Source of the DNA: Cyclobacteriaceae bacterium
GTDB lineage: Bacteria > Bacteroidota > Bacteroidia > Cytophagales > Cyclobacteriaceae
Direction: 5' to 3'
DNA length: 11,964 nt
Assembly (NCBI GenBank): GCA_015492915.1
Contig: WGED01000364.1
Coordinates: 1 to 11,964 of the forward strand
Made by a program: the position numbers and the translations under genes. The notes under the pieces were generated by a model that did no database searches, was not told where the DNA came from, and saw nothing but the letters and a program-made list of their open reading frames with translations. Below, piece by piece: positions 1-7,048 of this stretch. How positions within the stretch are numbered: the stretch's first letter is position 1; every line of letters begins with the position of its first letter.

Positions 1-45
1 GCATATCAGTGTGCGAAAAATAAAGATTTTAATCTTAGGATATCG

Positions 46-795
46 TTGAGTTTTGAAGTAAAAATACCGCTGTTTGAAGGACCATTTGATCTTCTTCTTT
101 TTTTTATCGAGCGTGATGAACTTGATATCTATGATATTCCTATAGCAAAAATCACCAATGATTTTCTTGAATACCTGGGTCATCTTGAAAAGATGAATAT
201 CGAAGTGGCGAGTGAGTTTATCCTCGTTGCTGCCAAGCTCATGAGAATTAAGGCAAAAATGTTGCTGCCAAGACCTGAACTTGATGAAGAGGGCAACGAA
301 ATTGATCCGAGGGAAGAACTCATCCGGCATTTGCTCGAATATAAAAAGTACAAATCGGTACTTCAGGAACTCACAGCAATGGAATCGGACATGATGCAAC
401 GCGAAAAGCGTGGCAATGTGATCAAAGAGATCAAAAAACTATCCGAATCCGTCAATGTGGAGAGCGAGCTGCAGGATGTCGATCTGTATAAATTGCTGAG
501 AGTTTATCAGCGGGTGTTGCAACGATTCGAAATAGAGAAGGAAAAACCAAGGCACAAAATAGTCCAGTACCCATATACGATTGAGGAGCAAAAGGATTTC
601 ATCCTCAGCAAAGTAGGTGAAAAAAGGAGACTGTCTTTTACACAGGTGATTGAATACAATCCTGACAAAATTGCTGTTGTGTATAATTTTTTGGCAATAT
701 TGGAATTGCTTCAGTTGAATCAGATAACCATAAACCTGGGCACCGGCTACAATAATTTCTGGATCGAACCGCTCGAGCGGGAACTGGTTGATTAG
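46..795 (+). CDS. scpA: Segregation and condensation protein A (ScpA)
   Basis: ScpA is the kleisin subunit of the bacterial SMC condensin: it bridges the SMC heads and binds ScpB, and acts on the nucleoid in chromosome compaction and segregation. The 249-residue length is normal for the family. The N-terminal SMC-neck-binding part is clear: FEGPFDLLL at residues 10-18, ERDELDIYDIPI at 22-33, a helix with LVAAKLMRIKAKMLLP at 60-75, and DPREELIRHLLEYKKYK at 87-103. A charged middle follows, then a C-terminal winged-helix part (about 185-245). The start is a TTG; the reading frame stays open to the left edge of the window, but family proteins begin at just this point (Met-Ser-Phe/Tyr-Glu-Ile/Val-Lys), so TTG at 46 is preferred. 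The next gene begins immediately after its TAG. scpB is not in the window. Identification is firm; the exact start is slightly less so. Confidence 0.95.
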   Translation: MSFEVKIPLFEGPFDLLLFFIERDELDIYDIPIAKITNDFLEYLGHLEKMNIEVASEFILVAAKLMRIKAKMLLPRPELDEEGNEIDPREELIRHLLEYKKYKSVLQELTAMESDMMQREKRGNVIKEIKKLSESVNVESELQDVDLYKLLRVYQRVLQRFEIEKEKPRHKIVQYPYTIEEQKDFILSKVGEKRRLSFTQVIEYNPDKIAVVYNFLAILELLQLNQITINLGTGYNNFWIEPLERELVD

Positions 796-1851
796 ATGAA
801 TCTCGACACAAAAAAAATCCTCAAGACTTTAAACCCACGCAAAGTCTGGGTGCCTGTCGTTTTGGGTATGGGTATCGTTATTTTTATGTTCATCAATGAT
901 CCCGATGTTTCAGCAGATTCCTTTAAGCTTATTCTTAATGCTTCTTCCGGGCCGGTGCTCCTGGCCATTTTAGTGTTTTTTTTACGTTTTGCCGGCTATA
1001 CATACCGGATCAAAAGCATCACAAAAGATGAACTCTCCTGGACGAGCAGTTTTTATGTCATCATCTTATGGGAATTTGCCTCTGCCATCACCCCTTCAGT
1101 AGTGGGTGGTACAGCAGTTGCCGTCTTCATTTTATGGAAAGAGAATATAATGCCCGGCAAGGCCCTCGGCTACGTGTTGCTTACAGCCATATTCGACAAC
1201 ATGTTCTTTGTGATTGCAGCACCACTGGTCCTCTTACTCGGCATGAATACAGTATTTCCGGATGCGGTGGGCACCTCCGAATTTGTGGAGAGCAGCCTTT
1301 ATTACCTGTTTTTCATAAGCTATGGGCTTATCGCCTTATACACATTTATAATGGCGTTTGCGCTGCTCATCAACCCCCGGTTGTTCAAATGGATACTCAT
1401 CAGGATTACGTCGGTACGCTTCCTGCGAAAATTGCGTTACGCAGCTTATGAACGAGGCACGGAAATGATCCTGGCTTCCGAGCAACTGAAAGGCATGGGA
1501 AAGAAATTCTGGGTCAAGGTATCTCTGTCAACTGTTTTTATCTGGTCCTCCCGGTATCTGTTGCTCAATTTTCTCATGGATTCTTTTGCAAACATTACCT
1601 TCAAAGAGCATCTGGTCATTTTTGGTAAGCAAATCATTCTGTGGGTGGTCATGCTGATATCGCCTACTCCGGGCAGCAGCGGCACAGCAGAGTATTTTTT
1701 TCCTCTGTTTTTCAAAGAGGACCTCGGCGCTTACACCCTGATCACCAACATTTTGTGGAGGTTATTCACCTATTATCCTTACTTATTTCTGGGGGCGATC
1801 TTTTTGCCGAGATGGCTCAGGAGGGTATTCTTTCTCAGGAAAGAAGCATGA
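796..1851 (+). CDS. Flippase-like integral membrane protein (UPF0104 / LPG_synthase_TM family)
   Basis: A 351-residue polytopic membrane protein with roughly seven or eight hydrophobic segments. Two motifs typical of the YbhN/AglD/MprF flippase-domain family are visible: ITPSVVGG at 98-105 and SPTPGSSGTAE at 289-299, followed by the C-terminal LWRLFTYYPYLFLG at 320-333. Family members are thought to move lipids or lipid-linked molecules across the inner membrane (MprF flips lysyl-phosphatidylglycerol); many stand-alone copies have no proven substrate. There is no C-terminal aminoacyl-transferase domain, so this is not a complete MprF. The ATG directly follows the TAG of scpA, so translational coupling is likely although the functions look unrelated. 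Family assignment is confident; substrate unknown. Confidence 0.85.
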   Translation: MNLDTKKILKTLNPRKVWVPVVLGMGIVIFMFINDPDVSADSFKLILNASSGPVLLAILVFFLRFAGYTYRIKSITKDELSWTSSFYVIILWEFASAITPSVVGGTAVAVFILWKENIMPGKALGYVLLTAIFDNMFFVIAAPLVLLLGMNTVFPDAVGTSEFVESSLYYLFFISYGLIALYTFIMAFALLINPRLFKWILIRITSVRFLRKLRYAAYERGTEMILASEQLKGMGKKFWVKVSLSTVFIWSSRYLLLNFLMDSFANITFKEHLVIFGKQIILWVVMLISPTPGSSGTAEYFFPLFFKEDLGAYTLITNILWRLFTYYPYLFLGAIFLPRWLRRVFFLRKEA

Positions 1852-1886
1852 AAAACCGGTTATTATTCATTGACAACAACCGGTTT
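1851..1886 (-). terminator. Candidate terminator of ndk
   Basis: AAACCGGTT (1853-1861) is the exact reverse complement of AACCGGTTT (1878-1886), giving a 9-bp stem with a 16-base loop between the convergent flippase gene and ndk. Read on the minus strand, the second arm ends in five T (1855-1851), a short U-tract as expected for an intrinsic terminator of ndk. On the plus strand no U-tract follows, so it would serve the upstream pair poorly. The large loop and short stem keep confidence moderate. Confidence 0.45.
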
Positions 1887-1901
1887 ATGAGAAATTAAGG
1901 A

Positions 1902-2321
1902 TTAAAACTTTTCCAGTTGGGAGAAGAAGAAATTGCCTTCGATCTCAGCATTTTCGTCTGAGTCGGATCCGTGCACGGCATTTGACTCAAGTGATCGGGC
2001 ATATAATTTTCTGATCGTGCCCTCGGCCGCTTCCGCGGGGTTGGTGGCACCGATCAGCTTCCTGAAATCCTTAACGGCATTATCCTTTTCGAGGATAGCT
2101 GCGATGATATGACCCGAAGACATATAGTTGCACAGACTGTCATAAAAAGGCCTTTCTTTGTGCACTAAATAAAATTGTCCGGCCCGTTCTTTGGTCAGTT
2201 TTACCATTTTCATGGCAACGATCCTGAAGCCCGCCTCTTCAATCATTTTAAGGATAGCACCGCTATAGCCGTCAGCTACTGCGTCGGGTTTTATCATGGT
2301 GAATGTTCTATTTGTAGCCAT
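1902..2321 (-). CDS. ndk: Nucleoside diphosphate kinase
   Basis: Ndk transfers the gamma phosphate of ATP to nucleoside diphosphates through a phosphohistidine intermediate and balances the cytoplasmic NTP/dNTP pools. The 139-residue length is typical. Conserved residues are present in order: [10 protein letters not shown] at 6-15 with the nucleotide-binding Lys11, Tyr51, GATNPAEA at 91-98 with the phosphate-binding Thr93, Arg104, Asn114, and the active-site signature NAVHGSDS at 114-121 with catalytic His117. The start ATG gives the standard family N-terminus. It is a single gene transcribed away from the NrnA-like gene and convergent with the flippase-like gene; a promoter candidate lies just upstream and a hairpin just downstream. 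Nothing unusual is seen. Confidence 0.97.
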   Translation of the reverse strand: MATNRTFTMIKPDAVADGYSGAILKMIEEAGFRIVAMKMVKLTKERAGQFYLVHKERPFYDSLCNYMSSGHIIAAILEKDNAVKDFRKLIGATNPAEAAEGTIRKLYARSLESNAVHGSDSDENAEIEGNFFFSQLEKF

Positions 2322-2351
2322 TTACTTTTTGAATTTGGTTATAAAAGGTTG

Positions 2352-2380
2352 CAAAAATAGAAGATAAAAACATAACGATA
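2352..2380 (-). promoter_or_regulatory. Bacteroidota-type promoter candidate for ndk
   Basis: On the minus strand, TATTTTTG (2359-2352) is a perfect match to the Bacteroidota -7 consensus TAnnTTTG and lies 30 bases before the ndk start, implying a leader of about 25 bases. The -33 box about 20 bases further upstream is only TTTA-like. The call rests mainly on the -7 box and its position. Confidence 0.45.
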
Positions 2381-2436
2381 AATGTTAACCGGAATTTATT
2401 CAGTTGACCCTCAGACAAAAAATGAACAAAAATCAA

Positions 2437-2468
2437 TTTTTCTTTTCTTCTTTTTATTCGCAAATTTG
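2437..2468 (+). promoter_or_regulatory. Weak promoter candidate for the nrnA-fkbp-rdgB-udk cluster
   Basis: CAAATTTG at 2461-2468 matches TAnnTTTG at seven of eight positions and follows a T-rich TTTT box (2437-2440) by 20 bases. It is in the divergent intergenic space between ndk and the NrnA-like gene, where a plus-strand promoter is required. The surroundings are T-rich, so a chance match is quite possible. Confidence 0.3.
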
Positions 2469-2484
2469 CACTCTCGTTCAGTAT

Positions 2485-2504
2485 GCCCCCTGTAGGGGCT
2501 TTTT
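2485..2504 (+). promoter_or_regulatory. Terminator-like hairpin just before the NrnA-like start
   Basis: GCCCC (2485-2489) pairs with GGGGC (2495-2499) across a five-base loop and is followed by five T (2500-2504), all directly before the ATG at 2507. The form is that of a small intrinsic terminator or attenuator. It also argues that the start is at 2507 rather than at the in-frame ATG at 2483, which would place the hairpin inside the coding region. Function not shown; if the promoter at 2437-2468 is right, the hairpin would be very close to the transcript's 5' end. Confidence 0.4.
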
Positions 2505-2506
2505 AT

Positions 2507-3535
2507 ATGCAGCAGATAAGGTCATTTAAAAAATTCATAGAAACGCCAAAAAAGGTTGTGATCACAACCCATTACAAGCCCGATGCTGACGCATTGGGTT
2601 CTTCTTTGGGACTCGCCGGCTACTTGCTGAAAAAAGGACATGACGTCAAGGTGATCAGTCCGACTGATTATCCCGACTTTCTCAATTGGATGGAAGGAGA
2701 AAAAGAAGTGATTAATTACGAGGCGGGCAATAAAAGAAAATCCAAAAAACTGATAGATGAGGCCGATGTGATTTTTTGTCTTGACTTCAACAGCCTTGCC
2801 AGGATCAATAATATGGGCGAGATTGTGCGCCGGTCTCCGGCCGTCAAGGTACTCATTGATCACCATCTGGAGCCGGAACGGTTTGCGGATTTTGAATTCT
2901 GGGACACCGGCGCCGCGGCCACGGCTGAGATTATTTATGAGATAATTAAAAAACTGGGAGACCGAGAGCTGATAGACCAGCCGATTGCCGAATGCCTCTA
3001 TGCTGGTATTATGACGGATACGGGACAGTTTAAACATCCGAATACGACAAAAAATGTCCATATCGTCACGGCAGAGCTGATGGCCCTCGGCGCGGATGTC
3101 TCTAAGGTAGGCCGCCTAATTTATGACAATAATTCATTGGACCGGCTCAAATTCACGGGTTATGCATTAAGTCATAAGCTGAATGTACTCAAAGATCTTC
3201 GGACTGCCTATTTCTGGATCAGCGCCGAAGACCTTAAAAAGTATAACTCCAAGACAGGCGATACCGAGGGATTGGTTAACTACGCTTTGTCACTCAAGGG
3301 AATAGTGCTAGCTGCTATCATTATCGAAAGGCCCGAAGTGGTACGCATTTCACTTCGCTCAAAAGGCGATTTCTCCGTCAATGATTTTGCCCGCGATCAT
3401 TTTAATGGTGGCGGACACAATAATGCAGCCGGAGGCGTCTCGGACCTCAGTCTCGAGGAGACTGTAAAAAAGTTTGAGGAAGTGGTTAAAAAGTATGAAA
3501 AACAATTAAATAAACACTTTAAAGAAACAATGTAA
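2507..3535 (+). CDS. DHH/DHHA1 phosphoesterase, NrnA-like oligoribonuclease/pAp phosphatase
   Basis: Members of this DHH subfamily degrade very short oligoribonucleotides (nanoRNA) to mononucleotides and often dephosphorylate 3'-phosphoadenosine 5'-phosphate, using Mn2+ in the cytoplasm. Numbering from the chosen start at 2507 (342 residues), the metal-binding motifs are HYKPDADALGSS (22-33), Asp93, the DHH triad (118-120) and TDTG (170-173). The C-terminal DHHA1 substrate-binding domain has RSKG (284-287) and GGGHNNAAGG (301-310). The length fits NrnA. An in-frame ATG at 2483 would add eight residues (Met-Pro-Pro-Val-Gly-Ala-Phe-Tyr), but this stretch covers a hairpin and does not look like the family N-terminus. 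It heads a tight plus-strand cluster: the next start is one base after its TAA. RecJ and GdpP are excluded by size and lack of extra domains. Which substrate dominates is not visible. Confidence 0.9.
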   Translation: MQQIRSFKKFIETPKKVVITTHYKPDADALGSSLGLAGYLLKKGHDVKVISPTDYPDFLNWMEGEKEVINYEAGNKRKSKKLIDEADVIFCLDFNSLARINNMGEIVRRSPAVKVLIDHHLEPERFADFEFWDTGAAATAEIIYEIIKKLGDRELIDQPIAECLYAGIMTDTGQFKHPNTTKNVHIVTAELMALGADVSKVGRLIYDNNSLDRLKFTGYALSHKLNVLKDLRTAYFWISAEDLKKYNSKTGDTEGLVNYALSLKGIVLAAIIIERPEVVRISLRSKGDFSVNDFARDHFNGGGHNNAAGGVSDLSLEETVKKFEEVVKKYEKQLNKHFKETM

Positions 3536-3536
3536 C

Positions 3537-4418
3537 ATGAATTTAAGAGCAAAAAATGTAGCAGTGGCACTATTGATTTTGGTGGCAGGGTACGCATGTA
3601 AAAATGAAGCAAAATTTGAGACTTCTGAAGATGGTTATCAATACAGGTTTGTAGTGAACGGAGAAGGCGAACTGCCTAAAGAGGGTGATGTGATATTTTA
3701 TAACATGAAATACACAACCGAAACGGACAGTATGTTGTATGAATCAAAGCCCGGAGAGCCAACACCGATTCCTTACAATGCGCAGTACTGGGACAACCTC
3801 GGCCCCTTGTATAAAGCATTCCAGAAAATCAAGGAAGGAGATTCCATTATCGTTAAGGTTCCAACCAAAAGACTCTTCGAGGAGTCCTTTAATGCAAAGG
3901 TGCCGGAGGGGATCAATGCAGAAGGTGAAATCATTTTTTATATCGGTGCTGATAAAATACTGACTCAGCCCGAAATGGAAGCAGAGATACGAGCAAAAAA
4001 TGAGGAACAACTTAAAAAAGAGGAAGGTATCATTAATGATTTTCTCGCACAAAATAACCTGGAAGCAAAAGTGACGGAATCAGGGTTGCATTATATTATC
4101 GAAAAAGAAGGATCAGGCAGCTACCCGAAATCGGGTGACAGGGTTGCAGTGCATTATACCGGTACTTTGCTGGATGGCAAAAAATTCGATTCGTCTTATG
4201 ACCGCAATGAACCGCTGGAGTTTGTAATAGGCCGCGGACAAGTGATTAGAGGCTGGGATGAAGGAGTTGCCCTGGTGAAAGAAGGTGGAAAGGCAAAACT
4301 GATCATTCCGTCATCACTGGCTTACGGAGAGCGCGGAGCGGGAAATGTGATACCACCTAACAGTGTTTTAATATTTGATGTTGAATTAGTAGGTATTGCG
4401 AAAAACAAAACCGAATAA
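3537..4418 (+). CDS. FKBP-type peptidyl-prolyl isomerase, putative lipoprotein, two FKBP modules
   Basis: A 293-residue FKBP prolyl cis-trans isomerase predicted to act in the periplasm or on a membrane surface. Residues 1-20 are a hydrophobic leader and Cys21 is the likely lipidated residue, although the lipobox (Gly-Tyr-Ala-Cys) is imperfect. Residues about 50-137 form a diverged FKBP-like module. An acidic/lysine-rich helix follows (148-172). The C-terminal FKBP domain (about 198-287) keeps the active-site set: Tyr207, Asp218, Phe229, Val236-Ile237, Trp240, Tyr263 and Phe280, so catalysis is expected here. The gene starts one base after the NrnA-like stop and is followed three bases later by a second FKBP gene. 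GldI, the gliding-motility prolyl isomerase lipoprotein of flavobacteria, is a related possibility, but nothing here proves a gliding role. The domain call is firm, localisation probable. Confidence 0.9.
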   Translation: MNLRAKNVAVALLILVAGYACKNEAKFETSEDGYQYRFVVNGEGELPKEGDVIFYNMKYTTETDSMLYESKPGEPTPIPYNAQYWDNLGPLYKAFQKIKEGDSIIVKVPTKRLFEESFNAKVPEGINAEGEIIFYIGADKILTQPEMEAEIRAKNEEQLKKEEGIINDFLAQNNLEAKVTESGLHYIIEKEGSGSYPKSGDRVAVHYTGTLLDGKKFDSSYDRNEPLEFVIGRGQVIRGWDEGVALVKEGGKAKLIIPSSLAYGERGAGNVIPPNSVLIFDVELVGIAKNKTE

Positions 4419-4421
4419 ACT

Positions 4422-5348
4422 ATGAAATTTCTGAAATTTGTTGGCGGGAGCGTGCTATTGTTATTCATGGCAGGGATTATTGTATCCTTACAGGGATGTC
4501 TGAAATCGGAAGATGGATACAATGCGTGGGAGTTTTATATCAAGGACATCGAAACCATTCAGAAATATCTGGATGCCAATGGCATAAATGCGGAATTCGA
4601 TTCGATGGCAGGTGTATTTATCGAGGTGCACAAGCAGGGTGATGGCTACAAAACTGTGCAGGACACCGATATCGAAATACATTATCAGGGGATGATTCTT
4701 GAGGGGGCTGAATTTGTAAACAGTTTTGGTGGAAGCCCCATCACGCTCCAGCTTGGTAATTCCGGTACTTATCCCCCGCCTTTTACCGATGGTATCGCGT
4801 TAGGATTGTTCAGACTTCGCGAAGGGGATTCAGCAACCATTTATGTGCCATCTCCGCTTGGGTTTAGAGATGAAGGCTATAGCAATAGCGTACCTCCCAA
4901 CAGTATACTGGTTTATAATACGAAATTTGTTCAGATCAATAATCTTCATGAAGATATTACGAAAATAGACCAATACCTTGCTGACAAGAATTTGACAGCC
5001 GAAGTGGACCCGGATTATGGGACGAGGTATATTATTCATGAAAGAAGCACCAATGATAAAATGCCCGAATTTGGCGACCAGGTCACGTTGCATTACGTAG
5101 GAACTTTGCTAAATGACACTGTTTTTGATTCATCCTGGGGCAAGGTTCCGCTCACTTTTACTATGGGAAAGAAAGATGTAGTGATCGGCTTTGAACTGGG
5201 TGTAACCAATCTTCATAAAAAAGATTCCGCTACCTTTTTTATTCCATCGATTTATGGGTATAAAGATCAGGCAGTAGGCCCCATCCCATCCAACTCCGTA
5301 CTGATATTCGGAGTTAAAATTTTGGATATTCTAAAAGCATTGCCATAA
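4422..5348 (+). CDS. Tandem-domain FKBP-type prolyl isomerase-like lipoprotein
   Basis: A 308-residue lipoprotein with a signal segment and a textbook lipobox Leu-Gln-Gly-Cys (23-26). Two FKBP domains follow. Domain 1 (about 78-171) looks inactive: the usual Phe-Asp-Ser-Ser is Phe-Val-Asn-Ser (98-101) and the pocket Tyr is Phe148. Domain 2 (about 216-303) keeps Tyr225, Asp236, Phe246, Val254-Ile255 and Tyr278, but the pocket-floor Trp is Phe257. Each domain is preceded by a similar helix-strand linker (44-73 and 180-209) that also resembles residues 164-193 of the upstream FKBP, so the pair probably arose by duplication. It may act as a chaperone-like or weak isomerase partner of the upstream protein. 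Substrates are unknown. Confidence 0.87.
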   Translation: MKFLKFVGGSVLLLFMAGIIVSLQGCLKSEDGYNAWEFYIKDIETIQKYLDANGINAEFDSMAGVFIEVHKQGDGYKTVQDTDIEIHYQGMILEGAEFVNSFGGSPITLQLGNSGTYPPPFTDGIALGLFRLREGDSATIYVPSPLGFRDEGYSNSVPPNSILVYNTKFVQINNLHEDITKIDQYLADKNLTAEVDPDYGTRYIIHERSTNDKMPEFGDQVTLHYVGTLLNDTVFDSSWGKVPLTFTMGKKDVVIGFELGVTNLHKKDSATFFIPSIYGYKDQAVGPIPSNSVLIFGVKILDILKALP

Positions 5349-5361
5349 AACCCCTTCTACC

Positions 5362-5937
5362 ATGAGAATCTGTTTTGCTACCAACAATCAAAACAAACTC
5401 ATGGAAATCAGGCATAAATTGGAAGGTGAGGCAGAAATACTGAGCCTCTCGGATATTGGTCACTCAGGAGAATTGCCCGAAACTCATGATACGCTGGAGG
5501 GCAATTCTCTTGAGAAGGCCATGTATATCTATGAAAAATACGGCATTAATTGCTTTGCCGATGATACAGGGCTCCTCGTGGAAGCGCTTGACGGGGAGCC
5601 CGGCGTGAGATCGGCAAGATATGCGGGGCCTGCCTGCAGAAGTGGAGATAATATTGATCTTCTCCTTGAAAATCTGGGAAATAATGCCAACAGGAAGGCA
5701 AAGTTCATCACTGTGATTACGCTGATCCTTGATGGGAAACTTCATACATTTACCGGTGAAGTAAATGGAATCATTACAAAGGAGCGGCGCGGCACAGGCG
5801 GATTCGGCTATGATCCTGTTTTTTTGCCTGATGGTTGGGATAAAACATTTGCAGAGTTAGATTTGAAAGAAAAAAATGCAATCAGCCACCGGGCTATCGC
5901 AGTGCAAAAACTGGTTTTGTTTTTAAAAGGGCAATAA
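5362..5937 (+). CDS. rdgB: XTP/dITP pyrophosphatase (RdgB/HAM1 family)
   Basis: This cytoplasmic house-cleaning enzyme hydrolyses non-canonical purine triphosphates (dITP, XTP, ITP) to the monophosphate and pyrophosphate, keeping deaminated bases out of DNA and RNA. The 191-residue length is typical. Signature motifs are present in order: FATNNQNK at 5-12, the EGNSLEKA region at 46-53, FADDTGLLVEAL at 65-76 with the catalytic Asp68, GEPGVRSARYAG at 78-89, GFGYDPVF at 147-154 and SHRAIA at 175-180. The start ATG gives the expected N-terminus. The gene lies 13 bases after the FKBP gene, and the next ATG follows its TAA directly. Nothing unusual. Confidence 0.96.
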   Translation: MRICFATNNQNKLMEIRHKLEGEAEILSLSDIGHSGELPETHDTLEGNSLEKAMYIYEKYGINCFADDTGLLVEALDGEPGVRSARYAGPACRSGDNIDLLLENLGNNANRKAKFITVITLILDGKLHTFTGEVNGIITKERRGTGGFGYDPVFLPDGWDKTFAELDLKEKNAISHRAIAVQKLVLFLKGQ

Positions 5938-6561
5938 ATGGGCAAACCACTGATTATTGGTGTGACAGGAGGGAGTGGATCAGGAAAAACTTATTTCCTG
6001 AAGGAGCTTCTCAAAGATTTTTCAGATGAAGAGATATGCCTCATTTCCCAGGATAATTACTACAAACCCCGTGACGAGCAACCTGTGGATGAAAAAGGAG
6101 TACGCAATTTCGACCTGCCGGAATCCATTGAACACGAGCGGTTTTATAACGATATACTAACAATCAAAAGCGGTAAGGAGGTGCGGCTCCTGGAATATAC
6201 CTACAACAATCCGGATGTCACGCCTCGTGAGTTGATCTTCAAACCTGCATCGGTGATCATCGTGGAGGGCATCATGGTTTTTTATTGGGAAAAGATCAGA
6301 AAACTCATAGACATCAGCGTGTTTATCGATGCCAAAGATCTGATAAAGATCAAGAGGCGTATCATCCGGGACGCGCAGGAGCGGGGTTATGATCTGAATG
6401 ATGTTTTATACCGCTACGAACACCATGTGATGCCATTCTATAATAAGATTCTGAAACCCCTGAAAGATGAGGTGGATATTATCATCCCGAACAATTCCGA
6501 TTTCCGTGGCGGACTGATCGTTATGAAGGGATTTATAAGAGATTTCCTGGACAGAAATTAG
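5938..6561 (+). CDS. udk: Uridine kinase-like P-loop kinase
   Basis: A 207-residue P-loop NTPase of the uridine kinase/phosphoribulokinase family; Udk phosphorylates uridine and cytidine in pyrimidine salvage. Visible motifs: Walker A GGSGSGKT at 11-18, QDNYY at 38-42 with the catalytic-type Asp39, NFDLPESI at 57-64, VIIVEGIMVF at 106-115, and the lid-region RRIIRDAQERG at 140-150. The segment that is normally Tyr-Asp-Tyr followed by a His-Thr-Arg type motif in Udk is here EYTYNNPDVTPREL (86-99), so nucleoside recognition may differ. The ATG follows the rdgB TAA without a gap, so translational coupling with the preceding gene is likely. The family is sure; that uridine is the true substrate is inferred. 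Confidence 0.85.
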   Translation: MGKPLIIGVTGGSGSGKTYFLKELLKDFSDEEICLISQDNYYKPRDEQPVDEKGVRNFDLPESIEHERFYNDILTIKSGKEVRLLEYTYNNPDVTPRELIFKPASVIIVEGIMVFYWEKIRKLIDISVFIDAKDLIKIKRRIIRDAQERGYDLNDVLYRYEHHVMPFYNKILKPLKDEVDIIIPNNSDFRGGLIVMKGFIRDFLDRN

Positions 6562-6570
6562 CCTGTCAAA

Positions 6571-6603
6571 TCATTGAAATTCAATGAAATGTTTTTACAT
6601 TTG
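6571..6603 (+). promoter_or_regulatory. Bacteroidota-type promoter with overlapping palindrome
   Basis: TACATTTG (6596-6603) is a perfect TAnnTTTG -7 box. ATTG (6573-6576), a near match to the -33 box, lies 19 bases upstream. The -33 box is embedded in the 17-base palindrome TCATTGAA-A-TTCAATGA (6571-6587), which has the form of a repressor or activator site. The predicted transcript start is near 6610, just upstream of the small exported-protein gene and secDF. Part of this sequence recurs at 11763-11784. The promoter is inferred from consensus only. Confidence 0.5.
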
Positions 6604-6624
6604 CAGGCCAAAATTCATGCATCT

Positions 6625-6966
6625 GTGAACAAAAAATTTTTAATCGGTTTAGCAATGGTTGTGTTGCTCCTGGCGGCAGGAGGAGATTACGTCAATGCCA
6701 TGCTTAAGGCAAAAGCCGAAACGACTATTGATATTCAAAGCGATGAAGATGCAGATGCTGACGCTGATCAAACTGTGCTGACAAGCCAGATTTTTAATTC
6801 CCTTGTTCAGCTTTCCCACATCATATTTCATTCCGATCTCATATTCGAATTTGATCTGCCCGAGGTCAAAAAAACCAATGCCCACTCGGTTATCGACACT
6901 GCCCTGAATTTCACAAAATATTATCGTACGCTATTCAGGTCCATTATCTCCCCCAATGCTCCGTAG
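6625..6966 (+). CDS. Small exported protein of unknown family upstream of secDF (candidate secretion-monitor leader peptide)
   Basis: Family not recognised. With a GTG start at 6625 the product has 113 residues: a positive n-region (Asn-Lys-Lys), a hydrophobic core FLIGLAMVVLLLAAGG (5-20), a possible cleavage near Val-Asn-Ala (23-25), an acidic run DEDADADAD (40-48), and a C-terminal part with aromatic and basic residues ending SIISPNAP-stop. The frame is also open from TTG 6574 and ATG 6589, but these lie in or before the -7 box of the predicted promoter; GTG 6625 lies just downstream and yields a clean signal sequence. secDF starts 82 bases later, and the pair share promoter and terminator. 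Export signal, position before secDF and a C-terminal Pro before the stop recall SecM, VemP and ApdA/ApdP leaders and TnaC. This role is a hypothesis; a plain periplasmic or membrane-anchored protein is the alternative. Confidence 0.7.
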   Translation: MNKKFLIGLAMVVLLLAAGGDYVNAMLKAKAETTIDIQSDEDADADADQTVLTSQIFNSLVQLSHIIFHSDLIFEFDLPEVKKTNAHSVIDTALNFTKYYRTLFRSIISPNAP

Positions 6967-6984
6967 ATAAAGCAAACTATCTAC
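6963..6984 (+). promoter_or_regulatory. Hairpin enclosing the small-protein stop codon
   Basis: GTAGATA (6963-6969) pairs perfectly with TATCTAC (6978-6984) across an eight-base loop. The 5' arm begins at the last base of the C-terminal Pro codon and includes the TAG stop, so a ribosome halted at this stop would keep the stem open. AGATAA in the 5' arm (6965-6970) recurs at 7041-7046 just before the secDF ATG, so TATCT at 6978-6982 could pair with either copy. The stem is AT-rich and its function is inferred. Confidence 0.35.
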
Positions 6985-7048
6985 AGCAACCTAATAATCA
7001 CGAATAACATTATTGTAAATTTTTTTAAGTTTTAATTCACAGATAATT

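Noticed and set aside
23..36. Palindrome AAGATT-TT-AATCTT just upstream of scpA
   Set aside because: Two-base centre and AT-only context; too short and too close to the window edge to call a terminator or operator.
2522..3061. Long minus-strand open frame of 179 codons opposite the NrnA-like gene
   Set aside because: The plus-strand frame carries every DHH motif in the right order; the antisense frame matches no family and is a shadow.
6996..7026. AATAA/TTATT followed by a T-run before secDF as a possible terminator
   Set aside because: Only five AT pairs with a two-base loop and a gap before the T-run; too weak for an intrinsic terminator.
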